In this document: piece after piece, positions 1 through 7,530 of the stretch
Position numbering within the stretch: the stretch's first letter is position 1
How the letters are laid out: each line of letters begins with the position of its first letter
Origin: an uncultured Mycoplasma sp.
Lineage (GTDB): Bacteria; Bacillota_I; Bacilli_A; RF39; UBA660
Reading direction: 5' to 3'
Assembly (NCBI GenBank): GCA_946500895.1
Contig: CAMMXG010000015.1
Span: 1 to 34,289 of the forward strand
DNA: 34,289 nt
The notes under the pieces: generated by a model
Database searches by the model: none
What the model was told of the DNA's origin: nothing
The model's input: only the letters and a program-made list of their open reading frames with translations
Program-made: the position numbers and the translations under genes

Positions 1-168
1 TGGAAAGTCTATCTGGTGATAAAAAACCCGCTCTCGCGAGGTGGTAAGAAACATATATGCTTCTGGATTCTGGCTAATCAAGACCAGCCTTCAACTCCAC
101 ATATAATTATTCTCCCAAAGTAATCACATAGTCGGTTTTATGCTACAGATAAACTATATCCTCTAGGC
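1..168 (-). ncRNA. candidate 6S-like structured RNA (3' end may lie outside window)
   Basis: A strong promoter (175-204) points into this gene-free stretch. The predicted transcript folds into one long rod. A closing helix pairs 147-155 with 6-14 (9 bp, one G-U), continued after an internal loop by ATAAAACC against GGTTTTTTAT. A terminal hairpin has stems TATATG/CATATA, TGGA/TCCA and CTGG/CCAG (about 58-108). On the 3' side of the bubble is a small hairpin, CTCGC-GAGA-GCGGG, near 26-39. Closing stem, asymmetric central bubble with a 3' hairpin, and long terminal stem is the plan of 6S RNA (RNA polymerase mimic). I recognise the architecture, not the primary sequence. Alternatives are another small RNA or a long leader of a gene to the left of the window. 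Confidence 0.4.
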
Positions 169-174
169 ATTATT

Positions 175-204
175 ATTATAGCATACAATCTATTTTTTAT
201 TCAA
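175..204 (-). promoter_or_regulatory. sigma-A-type promoter of the structured RNA
   Basis: On the minus strand: -35 TTGAAT (199-204), an 18-nt spacer, and extended -10 TGC-TATAAT (TATAAT at 175-180). The predicted start is near 168. No coding region follows within the window, so it drives an RNA or a leader. Confidence 0.65.
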
Positions 205-220
205 GTACTTATACACTTTT

Positions 221-730
221 TTACACTAATACTGAATTATATTTATTGCAAGCTTCCTCAAGCAATGGATAATTACAACATCTATCTTCAATATTAACCG
301 GAAGTTTATGGTAAATATACTTTTTATGCAAATTAAGAGCAAGACTCTTAATTTTATTTTTATGTTTATTTAACCAAACATATTGATTCTTTAATAGTTC
401 TTGATATTGTAAATCTTTTTTATTTGAAGTTTTATTATTTAAATCAATAACTTCGTAGTTGTTTTTGGTAACTGGAATCATATTATTAAAATTTATTGCA
501 CCCCAAACACCATTATTAATGCGTAAAAAGTCAATTGTGTTTCGCATCTTTAAATGTTTTGGCTTAGGACTTGTAAGAGGTGCAAAGTATTCTATATCTC
601 CAATTTTAAATAGTACTCCAATAAATGGTCTTAGCTCTTTTCTATTTTTATTATAACTTACACGAGTATCAAACTTTCGCAAATAATCACAATATTTACT
701 ATCTACTTTAACAATTAATAAATTAAACAT
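221..730 (-). CDS. toxN: type III toxin-antitoxin endoribonuclease, ToxN/AbiQ family
   Basis: The 169-residue protein matches the ToxN/AbiQ family in size and layout: an N-terminal strand with a YCDYLRKFD segment, a central FIGVLFKI...YFAPLTSPK block (about residues 36-56), a NFNNMIPV segment (about 81-88) and a C-terminal NYPLLEEAC helix. ToxN toxins are sequence-specific RNases, bound and inhibited by a repeated RNA pseudoknot. The context confirms it: just upstream are three tandem 37-nt repeats and then an intrinsic terminator, the arrangement of toxIN and abiQ loci, where limited readthrough sets the toxin dose. The start is fixed by AAGGGGAG six bases before the ATG. Its role (phage abortive infection or plasmid-style stabilisation) is inferred from the family. 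Assignment to the ToxN rather than the CptN or TenpN branch is less certain. Confidence 0.87.
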   Translation of the reverse strand: MFNLLIVKVDSKYCDYLRKFDTRVSYNKNRKELRPFIGVLFKIGDIEYFAPLTSPKPKHLKMRNTIDFLRINNGVWGAINFNNMIPVTKNNYEVIDLNNKTSNKKDLQYQELLKNQYVWLNKHKNKIKSLALNLHKKYIYHKLPVNIEDRCCNYPLLEEACNKYNSVLV

Positions 731-760
731 TCAAAACTCCCCTTACTAATTAAAGTAAAA

Positions 761-780
761 GACTAGAGTAAAATCTAGTC
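761..780 (-). terminator. intrinsic terminator between antitoxin RNA and toxN
   Basis: A 7-bp stem, GACTAGA/TCTAGTC, with a six-base loop is followed on the minus strand by TTTTACTTT. In type III loci this terminator lets most transcripts end after the antitoxin repeats, so only a minority reach the toxin gene. Confidence 0.85.
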
Positions 781-783
781 AAC

Positions 784-900
784 TTTTTTAACTTCCCGAC
801 TTAATGGCTGGGAACACCGCTTTTTTAACTTCCCGATTTAATGGCTGGGAACACCGCTTTTTTAACTTCCCGATTTAATGGCTGGGAACACCGCTTTTTT
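784..900 (-). ncRNA. toxI: type III antitoxin RNA: three tandem 37-nt repeats (ToxI-like)
   Basis: Three head-to-tail 37-base units lie at 790-826, 827-863 and 864-900; they differ at one visible position (C or T after the CCCGA core), and a short partial copy of the A/T tract follows. Read on the minus strand each unit has GCGGTG, then TTCCC, a 12-base loop containing CCATTAAA, GGGAA, and ends in an A-rich tract. TTCCC/GGGAA can form the core of an H-type pseudoknot. Known ToxI/AntiQ RNAs have repeats of about 34-37 nt, cut by the toxin in an A-rich linker. No protein is needed to explain the region. Confidence 0.88.
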
Positions 901-925
901 AATGTAATTGCTTACATCTATTTGT

Positions 926-955
926 ATTTTACCATAATTATTATACTCTTGTCAA
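926..955 (-). promoter_or_regulatory. promoter of the toxI-toxN operon
   Basis: Minus strand: -35 TTGACA (950-955), 18-nt spacer, -10 TAAAAT (926-931). It lies directly upstream of the repeat array and 13 bases beyond the stop of the acetyltransferase gene, so the TA locus is its own transcription unit. Confidence 0.75.
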
Positions 956-967
956 AGTATTTGATGC

Positions 968-1438
968 TCATTTTGATAATTTACCATTATAGCAATATTC
1001 ATTATCTTTTTTGCCATTATAATTTTTAATTACTTCTTCTAATTTCCAGTGATATTTAAGAATTATTTTTTGGAATGCTGGTAAAACATTTTGATTACAA
1101 CTAAATATTGGTTTATTTGTTTGTAAGAGAAAAAAACTTTTTTCTAATAGAGTTGTTCCTATACCTCTTTTTTGATATTCTTTAGCTACATAAATCGTAC
1201 ATATCTTTTTTTCTGGCTCTTTTTTCAAGGATAGACAGGCGATTATGTTTTGTTTATCTTTCATAAAGAGAATATCTCTTTTTTGCATTAAGCTTTCTTT
1301 TATTTGCTTATCGTAAAACCAATTTTTATAATTGGGGTAATACTTGCTTAAATGTGATGTAAACTCATAAAGTTCACTAATTATTTTGTTTAATTTTTGA
1401 GGATTATTGATATAATCCGTTAATTTTTCAATAATCAT
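968..1438 (-). CDS. GNAT-family N-acetyltransferase
   Basis: A 156-residue single-domain GNAT. The acetyl-CoA pyrophosphate-binding motif A is visible as YQKRGIGTTLLE (residues 88-99), preceded by the strand CTIYVAKE. The C-terminal part (SCNQNVLPAFQKIILKYHWKLEE) resembles the NxxAxxxYxxxGF segment of the fold. The family transfers acetyl from acetyl-CoA to small amines or protein N-termini; the substrate cannot be read from sequence. The start has GAGGT seven bases upstream. The gene sits between the TA locus and the HerA gene. It lacks a DUF1778-type antitoxin partner, so it is not a TacT-like toxin system. Confidence 0.8.
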   Translation of the reverse strand: MIIEKLTDYINNPQKLNKIISELYEFTSHLSKYYPNYKNWFYDKQIKESLMQKRDILFMKDKQNIIACLSLKKEPEKKICTIYVAKEYQKRGIGTTLLEKSFFLLQTNKPIFSCNQNVLPAFQKIILKYHWKLEEVIKNYNGKKDNEYCYNGKLSK

Positions 1439-1460
1439 TAGAATACCTCATTAATAGAAA

Positions 1461-1480
1461 AAGACTAGCTATCTAGTCTT
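1461..1480 (-). terminator. terminator of the HerA-like gene
   Basis: A perfect 8-bp inverted repeat (AAGACTAG/CTAGTCTT, loop of 4) followed by T's on the minus strand. The upstream arm overlaps the TAA stop codon at 1479-1481. Its core GACTAG/CTAGTC is the same as in the terminator at 761-780. Confidence 0.8.
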
Positions 1481-3479
1481 AACCAAACTTTGAAATATCT
1501 CCCATTCCAGACATTGGATTAAAATCTTCGTTCTTTTCTTCTAAATTTTTATTTGGATTTTGTAATTCTTTGAATGTTTTAGGTTTATTTTCTAAAGTGC
1601 TATCGCTTACTTCATTTATTTCTGGTTGCGCTTTTATCTCACTTTCTAAATTACTTGTTGAAACACCCTCTGTTACATAATTATTTGCAACAGTATCTGG
1701 AGCTATTTGTGGGGCAATAGATGGTTCTTCTTCCCAACATGCCGATACATTACAGTTAGTTGAATATGGCATTGGGTCAGGCATTTCTAATTTACAAATC
1801 ATTGGTATTTTAAACGCACTACCAAAAGAAACACAATTTCCTGGTTGTAATACTTTCATTTTTTCAATAACATCAGCACTAATATTAGGAAGCATCTCTT
1901 CAATGTATTTAATATCTTTTGGGTGGGTCATTTTAAAGATTAAAAAGTTAGAACATTGAGCGATAACAGTATCACTGATTTCTACTGGTCTTTGAGAAAT
2001 AATATCAAGAATGACGCCATATTTACGACCTTCTTTAGCAATACGGTCAAAGATATTATATCCAAGTAAGAAAGTATCGGTATCTTGTTGAATATATCTA
2101 TGGGCTTCTTCTAAGAATAAATGGAATGGAATACTTGCTCTTTTTTGTAATCCTTTAGCATAATCAAATAATATTTTAGAAATAATTTTAACAATTACTT
2201 TAGCATAAGCATCATCAATATCTTCTAAGTTAATATTGACAATTTGCGCTCTAGCATTTTCTTTTCTACATAACTCAGCCACAAATTCTTCGGTGCTTGT
2301 ATATTTAGAACCATCAAAATAATTATTAACTTGACCTCCAATAATTGTATTTAATCTAACTTGTAAAATCATTGCTTCATTATACATCATTTGATTTCCT
2401 TGAAATCCTTCACTAATCAAAGTAAATTCTAGGGCATTCGCTAAATCTTTTAATGTGTAAAATGCTTTCATTGGAATAGGCATTTCGGTAATAGATTCAT
2501 CAATATGTTTTAAAATATATTCGGTAATTAAAACAGATTCACCAAAGTTTCCATTAGAATCAATTTCAAAACATTCACTAAAACTTCTCGTGTAACCTAG
2601 TCCAGGTATAACAGAATCAAAGTTAAATTCCTTGGTGTGACATACTTCAATGACTTTAAATATTTCATTTTTCTTATAACTTGTTGTAGCATTACTAAAA
2701 AGTATTGCAATTAAAGCTTTCGCAATTAAATGATTTTTATATTTGGTTACTTCCTCACTATCACTAGAAAATATTTTAGCATATTTAATACTTCTTTCCA
2801 AAATTGGCAACTGAGAATGTGAATTAGCTTGAAGTAATAAGGCCACATCATCAAGCGTTAATAAATTTACTGGTATTTTAAGTAAATAATCAGTTGGTTC
2901 AGTGGGATTAGTTGTAATAAACTTATAGTTATAACTTGGATTAATCTTATTTAGAGAACCAAAAGCATTTTTATATTCACCATATGCATCAAAGAAAAAC
3001 ATATTGGCATTGTATGTTACTGTTTTTGGATTACTAAATATATTTTGAATAATTCTTGATACACCACAGGATTTACCAGAACCAGAGTTACCAAATATCG
3101 CTAAGTGATTAGAAAATAAATCATTAATATTTGGGCAAATCTGAAACCCTTTATAAGTTGCACTAGAACCTAAAGTAAAGCTTTTATTACTTAGTGTTCC
3201 TACTAATTCCAGCAATTCCTCACTATTGATAATTCTAAGAGAACTAGATAATAATGGCTTTCTAATAACACCATTGATATATTTGCTTCCAACATATTCT
3301 CCTAAGAAACGTATTTTTATTTCTTCATCATTTAATTCAATAACCTCACCAAGAATTCTTTGGTCTTTATCTTCAAAAATAACATGAATATTCATTAAAT
3401 CTGCCGTAATTGTGTCTTTACTGATGTTTTCTACATGAGCTATATTATCACTAATATATAAAATTTTACCAAATATCAT
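1479..3479 (-). CDS. HerA-type ATP-binding protein (DUF87 family)
   Basis: A 666-residue FtsK/HerA-superfamily ATPase. Residues 1-95 look like the small HerA beta-barrel domain. Walker A is GNSGSGKS (130-137), Walker B is HLFLEEAH (453-460), and a sensor/arginine-finger-like block AKEGRKYG...SQRP spans 481-498. The tail from about residue 585 is Asn/Glu/Pro-rich and probably disordered. HerA proteins form hexameric rings that pump DNA, usually with a nuclease partner: NurA in archaea, or SIR2 or other nuclease domains in phage-defence systems. No NurA lies nearby; the closest nuclease candidate is the PIN-like gene at 4691. The gene has its own extended -10 (TGC-TATAAT near 3510) and its own terminator, so it is monocistronic. 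The start follows AGGTTGATAGG. Confidence 0.8.
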   Translation of the reverse strand: MIFGKILYISDNIAHVENISKDTITADLMNIHVIFEDKDQRILGEVIELNDEEIKIRFLGEYVGSKYINGVIRKPLLSSSLRIINSEELLELVGTLSNKSFTLGSSATYKGFQICPNINDLFSNHLAIFGNSGSGKSCGVSRIIQNIFSNPKTVTYNANMFFFDAYGEYKNAFGSLNKINPSYNYKFITTNPTEPTDYLLKIPVNLLTLDDVALLLQANSHSQLPILERSIKYAKIFSSDSEEVTKYKNHLIAKALIAILFSNATTSYKKNEIFKVIEVCHTKEFNFDSVIPGLGYTRSFSECFEIDSNGNFGESVLITEYILKHIDESITEMPIPMKAFYTLKDLANALEFTLISEGFQGNQMMYNEAMILQVRLNTIIGGQVNNYFDGSKYTSTEEFVAELCRKENARAQIVNINLEDIDDAYAKVIVKIISKILFDYAKGLQKRASIPFHLFLEEAHRYIQQDTDTFLLGYNIFDRIAKEGRKYGVILDIISQRPVEISDTVIAQCSNFLIFKMTHPKDIKYIEEMLPNISADVIEKMKVLQPGNCVSFGSAFKIPMICKLEMPDPMPYSTNCNVSACWEEEPSIAPQIAPDTVANNYVTEGVSTSNLESEIKAQPEINEVSDSTLENKPKTFKELQNPNKNLEEKNEDFNPMSGMGDISKFG

Positions 3480-3565
3480 CCTATCAACCTACCTACTATA
3501 ATAAAATTATAGCATGTTTAAATATAAAAAAAAAGATGTTTTAAAAATTTTATTTAATAAAAAAC

Positions 3566-3586
3566 AGTACTCAAATTATGAGTACT
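3566..3586 (-). terminator. terminator after the Asn-rich membrane protein gene
   Basis: A 7-bp stem, AGTACTC/GAGTACT, with a 7-base loop, followed by GTTTTTTATT on the minus strand. Confidence 0.8.
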
Positions 3587-3596
3587 ACTTTAAATT

Positions 3597-4613
3597 TTAT
3601 TTTCCACTCCAAATTTCATACCAATTCTTTAGTTTATCTAAACCAGAACTTGCTAAGTCTTTAATTAAATCCCAAGTAAAGCCAAAACTTTTCTTTAGAC
3701 TTTGAAAATCATTTTTGGCACTTTCACATAAATCACTATGATTTTCACATATACTTGTTGTTATATCCAAATATGTACTTACTATTAAGTTTTTTACGCT
3801 AGTATATGCTTTATTAGCACCATTACTAATTGTTTCTTTATATCCGGGGAAAACATTATCTATTTTATCATCAATCCATAAAGCAGCTTTTAATACTTCT
3901 AATTTAGCGCTTGTGCTTAATTCATTAAAAGTGTGTCCGGCTATTTCACCATTATAAAATAGGAAATCAACAACGGTAATAAAACCACTTTTTAAAGTAT
4001 CTGTAATTCCTTTATCAGCATCACTTTCTACTTTATTTACATATTCTAATACCGCCTCATCAGCAGATTTAGTACTTACATTATTATTAGAATTGTTGTT
4101 TGTTGGCGTTTTATTGGTGTTAGTATTATTTGGCTTATTATGATTAGTAACATTATAATTATTATTTGTTGGATTATTATTGGTAGAATTAGAATTATTG
4201 ATATTTTTATTTTCGTTTATTTCATTTAAATTGGTATTATTTTCTTGATTGCTATTTATCATATTTTCTGATTTATTAACAGTGTTATTTTCTTCTAATT
4301 CTTTTTCTGGTTCATTTTCTTTTATTAATTTTTCTTGTATAGCGGTAATTTCTTTAGGATTTGTAGAATCTTTTAAACTGCTTTTTTTGTAAGTAACAGT
4401 TATTTCATCCCCTACTTTATAATTGTTAGATATATTATTGATAATATAATCTTCCTCATCTGTTTCAAGCATGATATAACCATCTCCACGAATTAATACT
4501 GTACCAGTTATGCTTAATTCTTCATCTTCTTTCGTTAGAAAATAAATAGCAATAGAAGCACCAATAAATAAAATAATAATAACAATTAGCCATATTATAT
4601 TCTTTTTTGACAT
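3597..4613 (-). CDS. membrane-anchored protein with Asn/Thr-rich linker, function unknown
   Basis: I do not recognise a family. About 338 residues: a short Lys-containing N-terminus, one transmembrane helix (IIWLIVIIILFIGASIAIYFL), then a small beta-rich region (about 35-85) with ITGTVLIRGDGYIML and YKVGDEITVTY that reads like an OB-type or DUF3221-like barrel. Next is a low-complexity Asn/Thr linker of about 90 residues, then a helical C-terminal domain of about 150 residues with two cysteines (CENHSDLC). The likely topology is one helix with the rest outside the membrane. The start is the ATG at 4613, eight bases after AGGAAG; the in-frame GTG at 4622 falls against the binding site. It has its own promoter and terminator. 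Confidence 0.6.
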   Translation of the reverse strand: MSKKNIIWLIVIIILFIGASIAIYFLTKEDEELSITGTVLIRGDGYIMLETDEEDYIINNISNNYKVGDEITVTYKKSSLKDSTNPKEITAIQEKLIKENEPEKELEENNTVNKSENMINSNQENNTNLNEINENKNINNSNSTNNNPTNNNYNVTNHNKPNNTNTNKTPTNNNSNNNVSTKSADEAVLEYVNKVESDADKGITDTLKSGFITVVDFLFYNGEIAGHTFNELSTSAKLEVLKAALWIDDKIDNVFPGYKETISNGANKAYTSVKNLIVSTYLDITTSICENHSDLCESAKNDFQSLKKSFGFTWDLIKDLASSGLDKLKNWYEIWSGK

Positions 4614-4633
4614 ACTACTCACTTCCTAAGAAT

Positions 4634-4662
4634 ATTATACACGAAAAAAGCTGAAATGTAAA
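4634..4662 (-). promoter_or_regulatory. promoter of the Asn-rich membrane protein gene
   Basis: Minus strand: -35 TTTACA (4657-4662), 17-nt spacer, -10 TATAAT (4634-4639). The -35 lies inside the loop of the upstream gene's terminator. Confidence 0.7.
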
Positions 4663-4668
4663 ATTTCA
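4644..4668 (-). terminator. terminator of the PIN-like gene
   Basis: A 6-bp stem, TGAAAT/ATTTCA (4652-4668), followed by GCTTTTTTC on the minus strand. It is short, so termination may be partial. Confidence 0.6.
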
Positions 4669-4690
4669 CTTATACCTGAATTTTTAATTG

Positions 4691-6097
4691 TTAATTAAAT
4701 CTATATATATTTTCACTTAATGAAATAATTTTTTCTAACTTGAAAATTATATAATTTCTTTCAGGCACTTCTTCATTTCTTAATTCTTCGTCTAATAATG
4801 AAATTAAACTTTCCATTTCAGTTTTTAATTCGATTGGAACTATGGCTTCATGATGATTAAGATGAATTTGATGAAGAAATAAATTTTTTAATAATTCAGA
4901 ATAAATGGGTCTTAAAGCGTTAGGATCTTTTGCAACACTTAATAGAATGATGTATAGAATATAATTATTAAAGAAGTGTTTATTTTTATCAGGTTCATAG
5001 TCATTATATTGTTTAAACAAAGATTTTATATTTGAAATGTTATTGGCATTATCTGTTTTTATTTTAGCCATTTTGTAATGGTGAACTATTTCTTCTTGCT
5101 GATTGATTGAAAGATTTAAACTATTTAAAAATTTTGTTAGATAGTAAAGTTTTGACATTTTAAACATTTCACTATTATATCTTTTAATATTTTCCTTGTT
5201 GTCCTTGACTATAAAACGAATATGTCGAACTTCGTCTATTGCTTCTTCATCTATAGAATTACAATCTATATTTTTATTATACGCCTTTAAAAAGCCTTCA
5301 GACGTATAAATTAAAAGTAAATTACCAGTGCTTTCATAAAATTCCTGCAATAATTCCTTTCTACCTCCAATTGTTTTACCATCTATTTTATCGAACCAAT
5401 CTTCTTTTTCATCATCCGTTACGAAAATAATATTTTTGTTTGTATCTTTAGCATATTTTATCATAGAATAAAATATATAATAGTCACCATTTTCTTCTTT
5501 AGAATCATCCTTGTATCCTGGAGGGATGTTTTCTTTGAAACGACGCAATCCCTCTTTTTTTACATTGTCTAATTCTTCGCCGAAAAAGGGCGCACCAATA
5601 CAATTGTTGAATAAAGATAAAACTTCTTGTTCAATACTATTTTCGCTGCATATTTCTTCTTTTTCTTTTTTCTCGTTTGAAATATACTCTTCCATTTGCT
5701 TTTGAAAATTATCGATGCAAGTTAATAATTCTTTTTTGCTTTTTAACTGTTTATTTTTCTGCTGATTAATGGTATTTTTAATTTTATTTATAGCACTATT
5801 TATGTCGTTGCCTAGACTATCATAGATTTTAAATGATGAATTCATTACTGAATCTTTATTTTTATAAAATTCAAATCCTACTTGATAAGGTATCCATAGT
5901 CTTTTCTTTAATTTTTTTAATATTTCTATGTATAGTTTTTTTGTTTCAGGAGAATATCTGTAAAAATTAAGCAAAATGTTAGCATCTACAACAATAGTGG
6001 CATCTTTCCAAATAGATTTATACTCGCTTTCAGAATAATTTGCATATCCTTTAAATAATTCAATCATATTTACTTGACTTTCTTTTTGAATAGTCAT
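4691..6097 (-). CDS. PIN-like domain protein (PIN_8/DUF4935-type), putative RNase
   Basis: 468 residues. The N-terminal half has PIN-fold acidic positions: VVDANILLNFY (Asp38), IPYQVGFEFYKNK (Glu76), GDYYIFYSMI (Asp205) and FVTDDEKEDWF (Asp228-230). A Lys/Glu-rich coiled-coil insert spans about 95-160. This order matches the PIN_8 group, whose members are large PIN-like proteins, some in defence islands. The C-terminal 220 residues are helical and unassigned. PIN domains are metal-dependent ribonucleases; the target is unknown. The start is two bases after the gatB stop, so translation may be coupled, since no good binding site is visible. An ATG ten codons further on is an alternative. It may be carried as the last gene of the gatCAB operon. 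Confidence 0.7.
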   Translation of the reverse strand: MTIQKESQVNMIELFKGYANYSESEYKSIWKDATIVVDANILLNFYRYSPETKKLYIEILKKLKKRLWIPYQVGFEFYKNKDSVMNSSFKIYDSLGNDINSAINKIKNTINQQKNKQLKSKKELLTCIDNFQKQMEEYISNEKKEKEEICSENSIEQEVLSLFNNCIGAPFFGEELDNVKKEGLRRFKENIPPGYKDDSKEENGDYYIFYSMIKYAKDTNKNIIFVTDDEKEDWFDKIDGKTIGGRKELLQEFYESTGNLLLIYTSEGFLKAYNKNIDCNSIDEEAIDEVRHIRFIVKDNKENIKRYNSEMFKMSKLYYLTKFLNSLNLSINQQEEIVHHYKMAKIKTDNANNISNIKSLFKQYNDYEPDKNKHFFNNYILYIILLSVAKDPNALRPIYSELLKNLFLHQIHLNHHEAIVPIELKTEMESLISLLDEELRNEEVPERNYIIFKLEKIISLSENIYRFN

Positions 6098-6099
6098 AA

Positions 6100-7530
6100 T
6101 TAATCTTTTAGCCTTTCCATTAATATCTCTTTGGTTAAAACTGGATTAGCCTTTCCTCTTGTTTGCTTCATTACTTGACCAACAAAATAATCAAAGATAT
6201 TTGTCCTTCCATTTTTATATTCTTCTATTTGAGCTTGATTATTAGCAAGAATTTCATCAATAATTTTAGTAAGTTCCTCTTTATCACTTATTTGAGCATT
6301 ATCTTTACTTAAAAAGTCTTTAATCTCTTTTTTTTCTTCAATAACTTTTAAGAAAATTTCTTTAGCTTGTTTGGAACTAATGGTTCCCTTATTTAATTCA
6401 TCGATTAATTCTTTTAGTTTTAAGGGAGTTAAATATAAATCGTTAATGGCTATATTATTTTTATTAATATATCCAAGTATTTGCGTAGAAATCCAATTAG
6501 AAGCGCTTTTGGCATCTATTCCTAATTTTAGACATTCTTCAAAGTAATCAGATACATCTTTTTCTTTAATTAATACTTCCGCATCATAATCGCTTAAGCC
6601 ATAGTTTTTAATATAATCTTGCTTTCTTTCTAAATGAAGTCTTGGAATAGATTCCTTTATTTCTTTTAACCAATCCTCATTTAGTTTAAATTTTGGGATA
6701 TTTGGTTCAACAAAATATTTATAATCAATGGCATCTACTTTACTACGCATTCTAATGGTTGTTGCCGATTCTTCATCCCATCTTCTTGTTTCTTGTTCAA
6801 CTTCGTTATATCTTCCCTCTTCTTTTAACTTTGTTTGTCTTTCTATTTCATAGTTAATAGCGCCAATTACCCCGCCAATAGAGTTAATATTTTTAGTTTC
6901 TACTTTTGTTCCTAACTCATTAGAATCTTCATCAGCGATAGAAACGTTTACATCACAGCGAATTTGTCCTCTCTTCGTATCGGCATCAGATATCCCTAAA
7001 TAACGATATATTCGAATCATATGTTCAATAAAAGCACTTGCTTCTTCAGCTGAGTGAAGACATGGTTCTGTTACTAATTCTAAAAGTGGTACACCAGCTC
7101 TATTATAATCAATGTTTGAAGTATCAAAGAAATGGTCTAAGCTAGCTGAATCTTCTTCTAAATGAATATCATGAATATAAACAGGTAAAAGCTTACCATT
7201 AACTTCAATTTCAATTTGACCATTGATACCAATCGGCTTTGTCATTTGGGTGATTTGATAACCTTTCGGTAAATCAGGATAATAATAGTTTTTACGGTCA
7301 AAAATTAGATATTCTGGTTGTTTGCAGTTTAAAACCATACTCATTTTTAAAGCATCTTCCACACATTTTTGATTTACTACTGGAAGAGTTCCTGGAAAAG
7401 CCATATCAATAGGTGCTATATTTGCGTTGGGAGTTTCACTATAAGCATTTTTAGCAGAAGAAAATACTTTGGAATTACTTTTTAATTCGCAATGCATTTC
7501 TATCCCGATAGTTGCTACTTGCTTTTTCAT
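6100..7530 (-). CDS. gatB: aspartyl/glutamyl-tRNA amidotransferase subunit B
   Basis: 476 residues, normal for GatB. The kinase-like N-terminal domain begins VATIGIEMHCELKSNSKVFS and continues through NANIAPIDMAFPGTLPVVN and YPDLPKGYQITQ; the tRNA-binding tail ends VGQVMKQTRGKANPVLT. GatB phosphorylates the Glu or Asp on mischarged tRNA, and the enzyme then amidates it with ammonia channelled from GatA. The start overlaps the gatA stop by one base (TAATG), behind AAGGAGG. With asnS in the same operon, Gln-tRNA(Gln) is the likely obligatory product. Confidence 0.97.
   Translation of the reverse strand: MKKQVATIGIEMHCELKSNSKVFSSAKNAYSETPNANIAPIDMAFPGTLPVVNQKCVEDALKMSMVLNCKQPEYLIFDRKNYYYPDLPKGYQITQMTKPIGINGQIEIEVNGKLLPVYIHDIHLEEDSASLDHFFDTSNIDYNRAGVPLLELVTEPCLHSAEEASAFIEHMIRIYRYLGISDADTKRGQIRCDVNVSIADEDSNELGTKVETKNINSIGGVIGAINYEIERQTKLKEEGRYNEVEQETRRWDEESATTIRMRSKVDAIDYKYFVEPNIPKFKLNEDWLKEIKESIPRLHLERKQDYIKNYGLSDYDAEVLIKEKDVSDYFEECLKLGIDAKSASNWISTQILGYINKNNIAINDLYLTPLKLKELIDELNKGTISSKQAKEIFLKVIEEKKEIKDFLSKDNAQISDKEELTKIIDEILANNQAQIEEYKNGRTNIFDYFVGQVMKQTRGKANPVLTKEILMERLKD

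Noticed and set aside
784-900. CRISPR-like array
   Set aside because: The 37-base units are directly joined with no unique spacers, only three copies, and precede a ToxN-type gene; an antitoxin RNA explains them fully.
841-1029. Small plus-strand coding frame across the repeats
   Set aside because: It is made of the repeat sequence and the end of the acetyltransferase gene read backwards, with no ribosome binding site.
968-1438. Acetyltransferase as a TacT-type toxin
   Set aside because: No partner antitoxin gene is present; the adjacent repeats and toxN form their own unit with a separate promoter.
761-1480. GACTAG stems at 761-780 and 1461-1480 as boundaries of a mobile cassette carrying the acetyltransferase and TA locus
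   Set aside because: Both work as terminators of the genes before them, the shared core is only six bases, and the flanks do not match.
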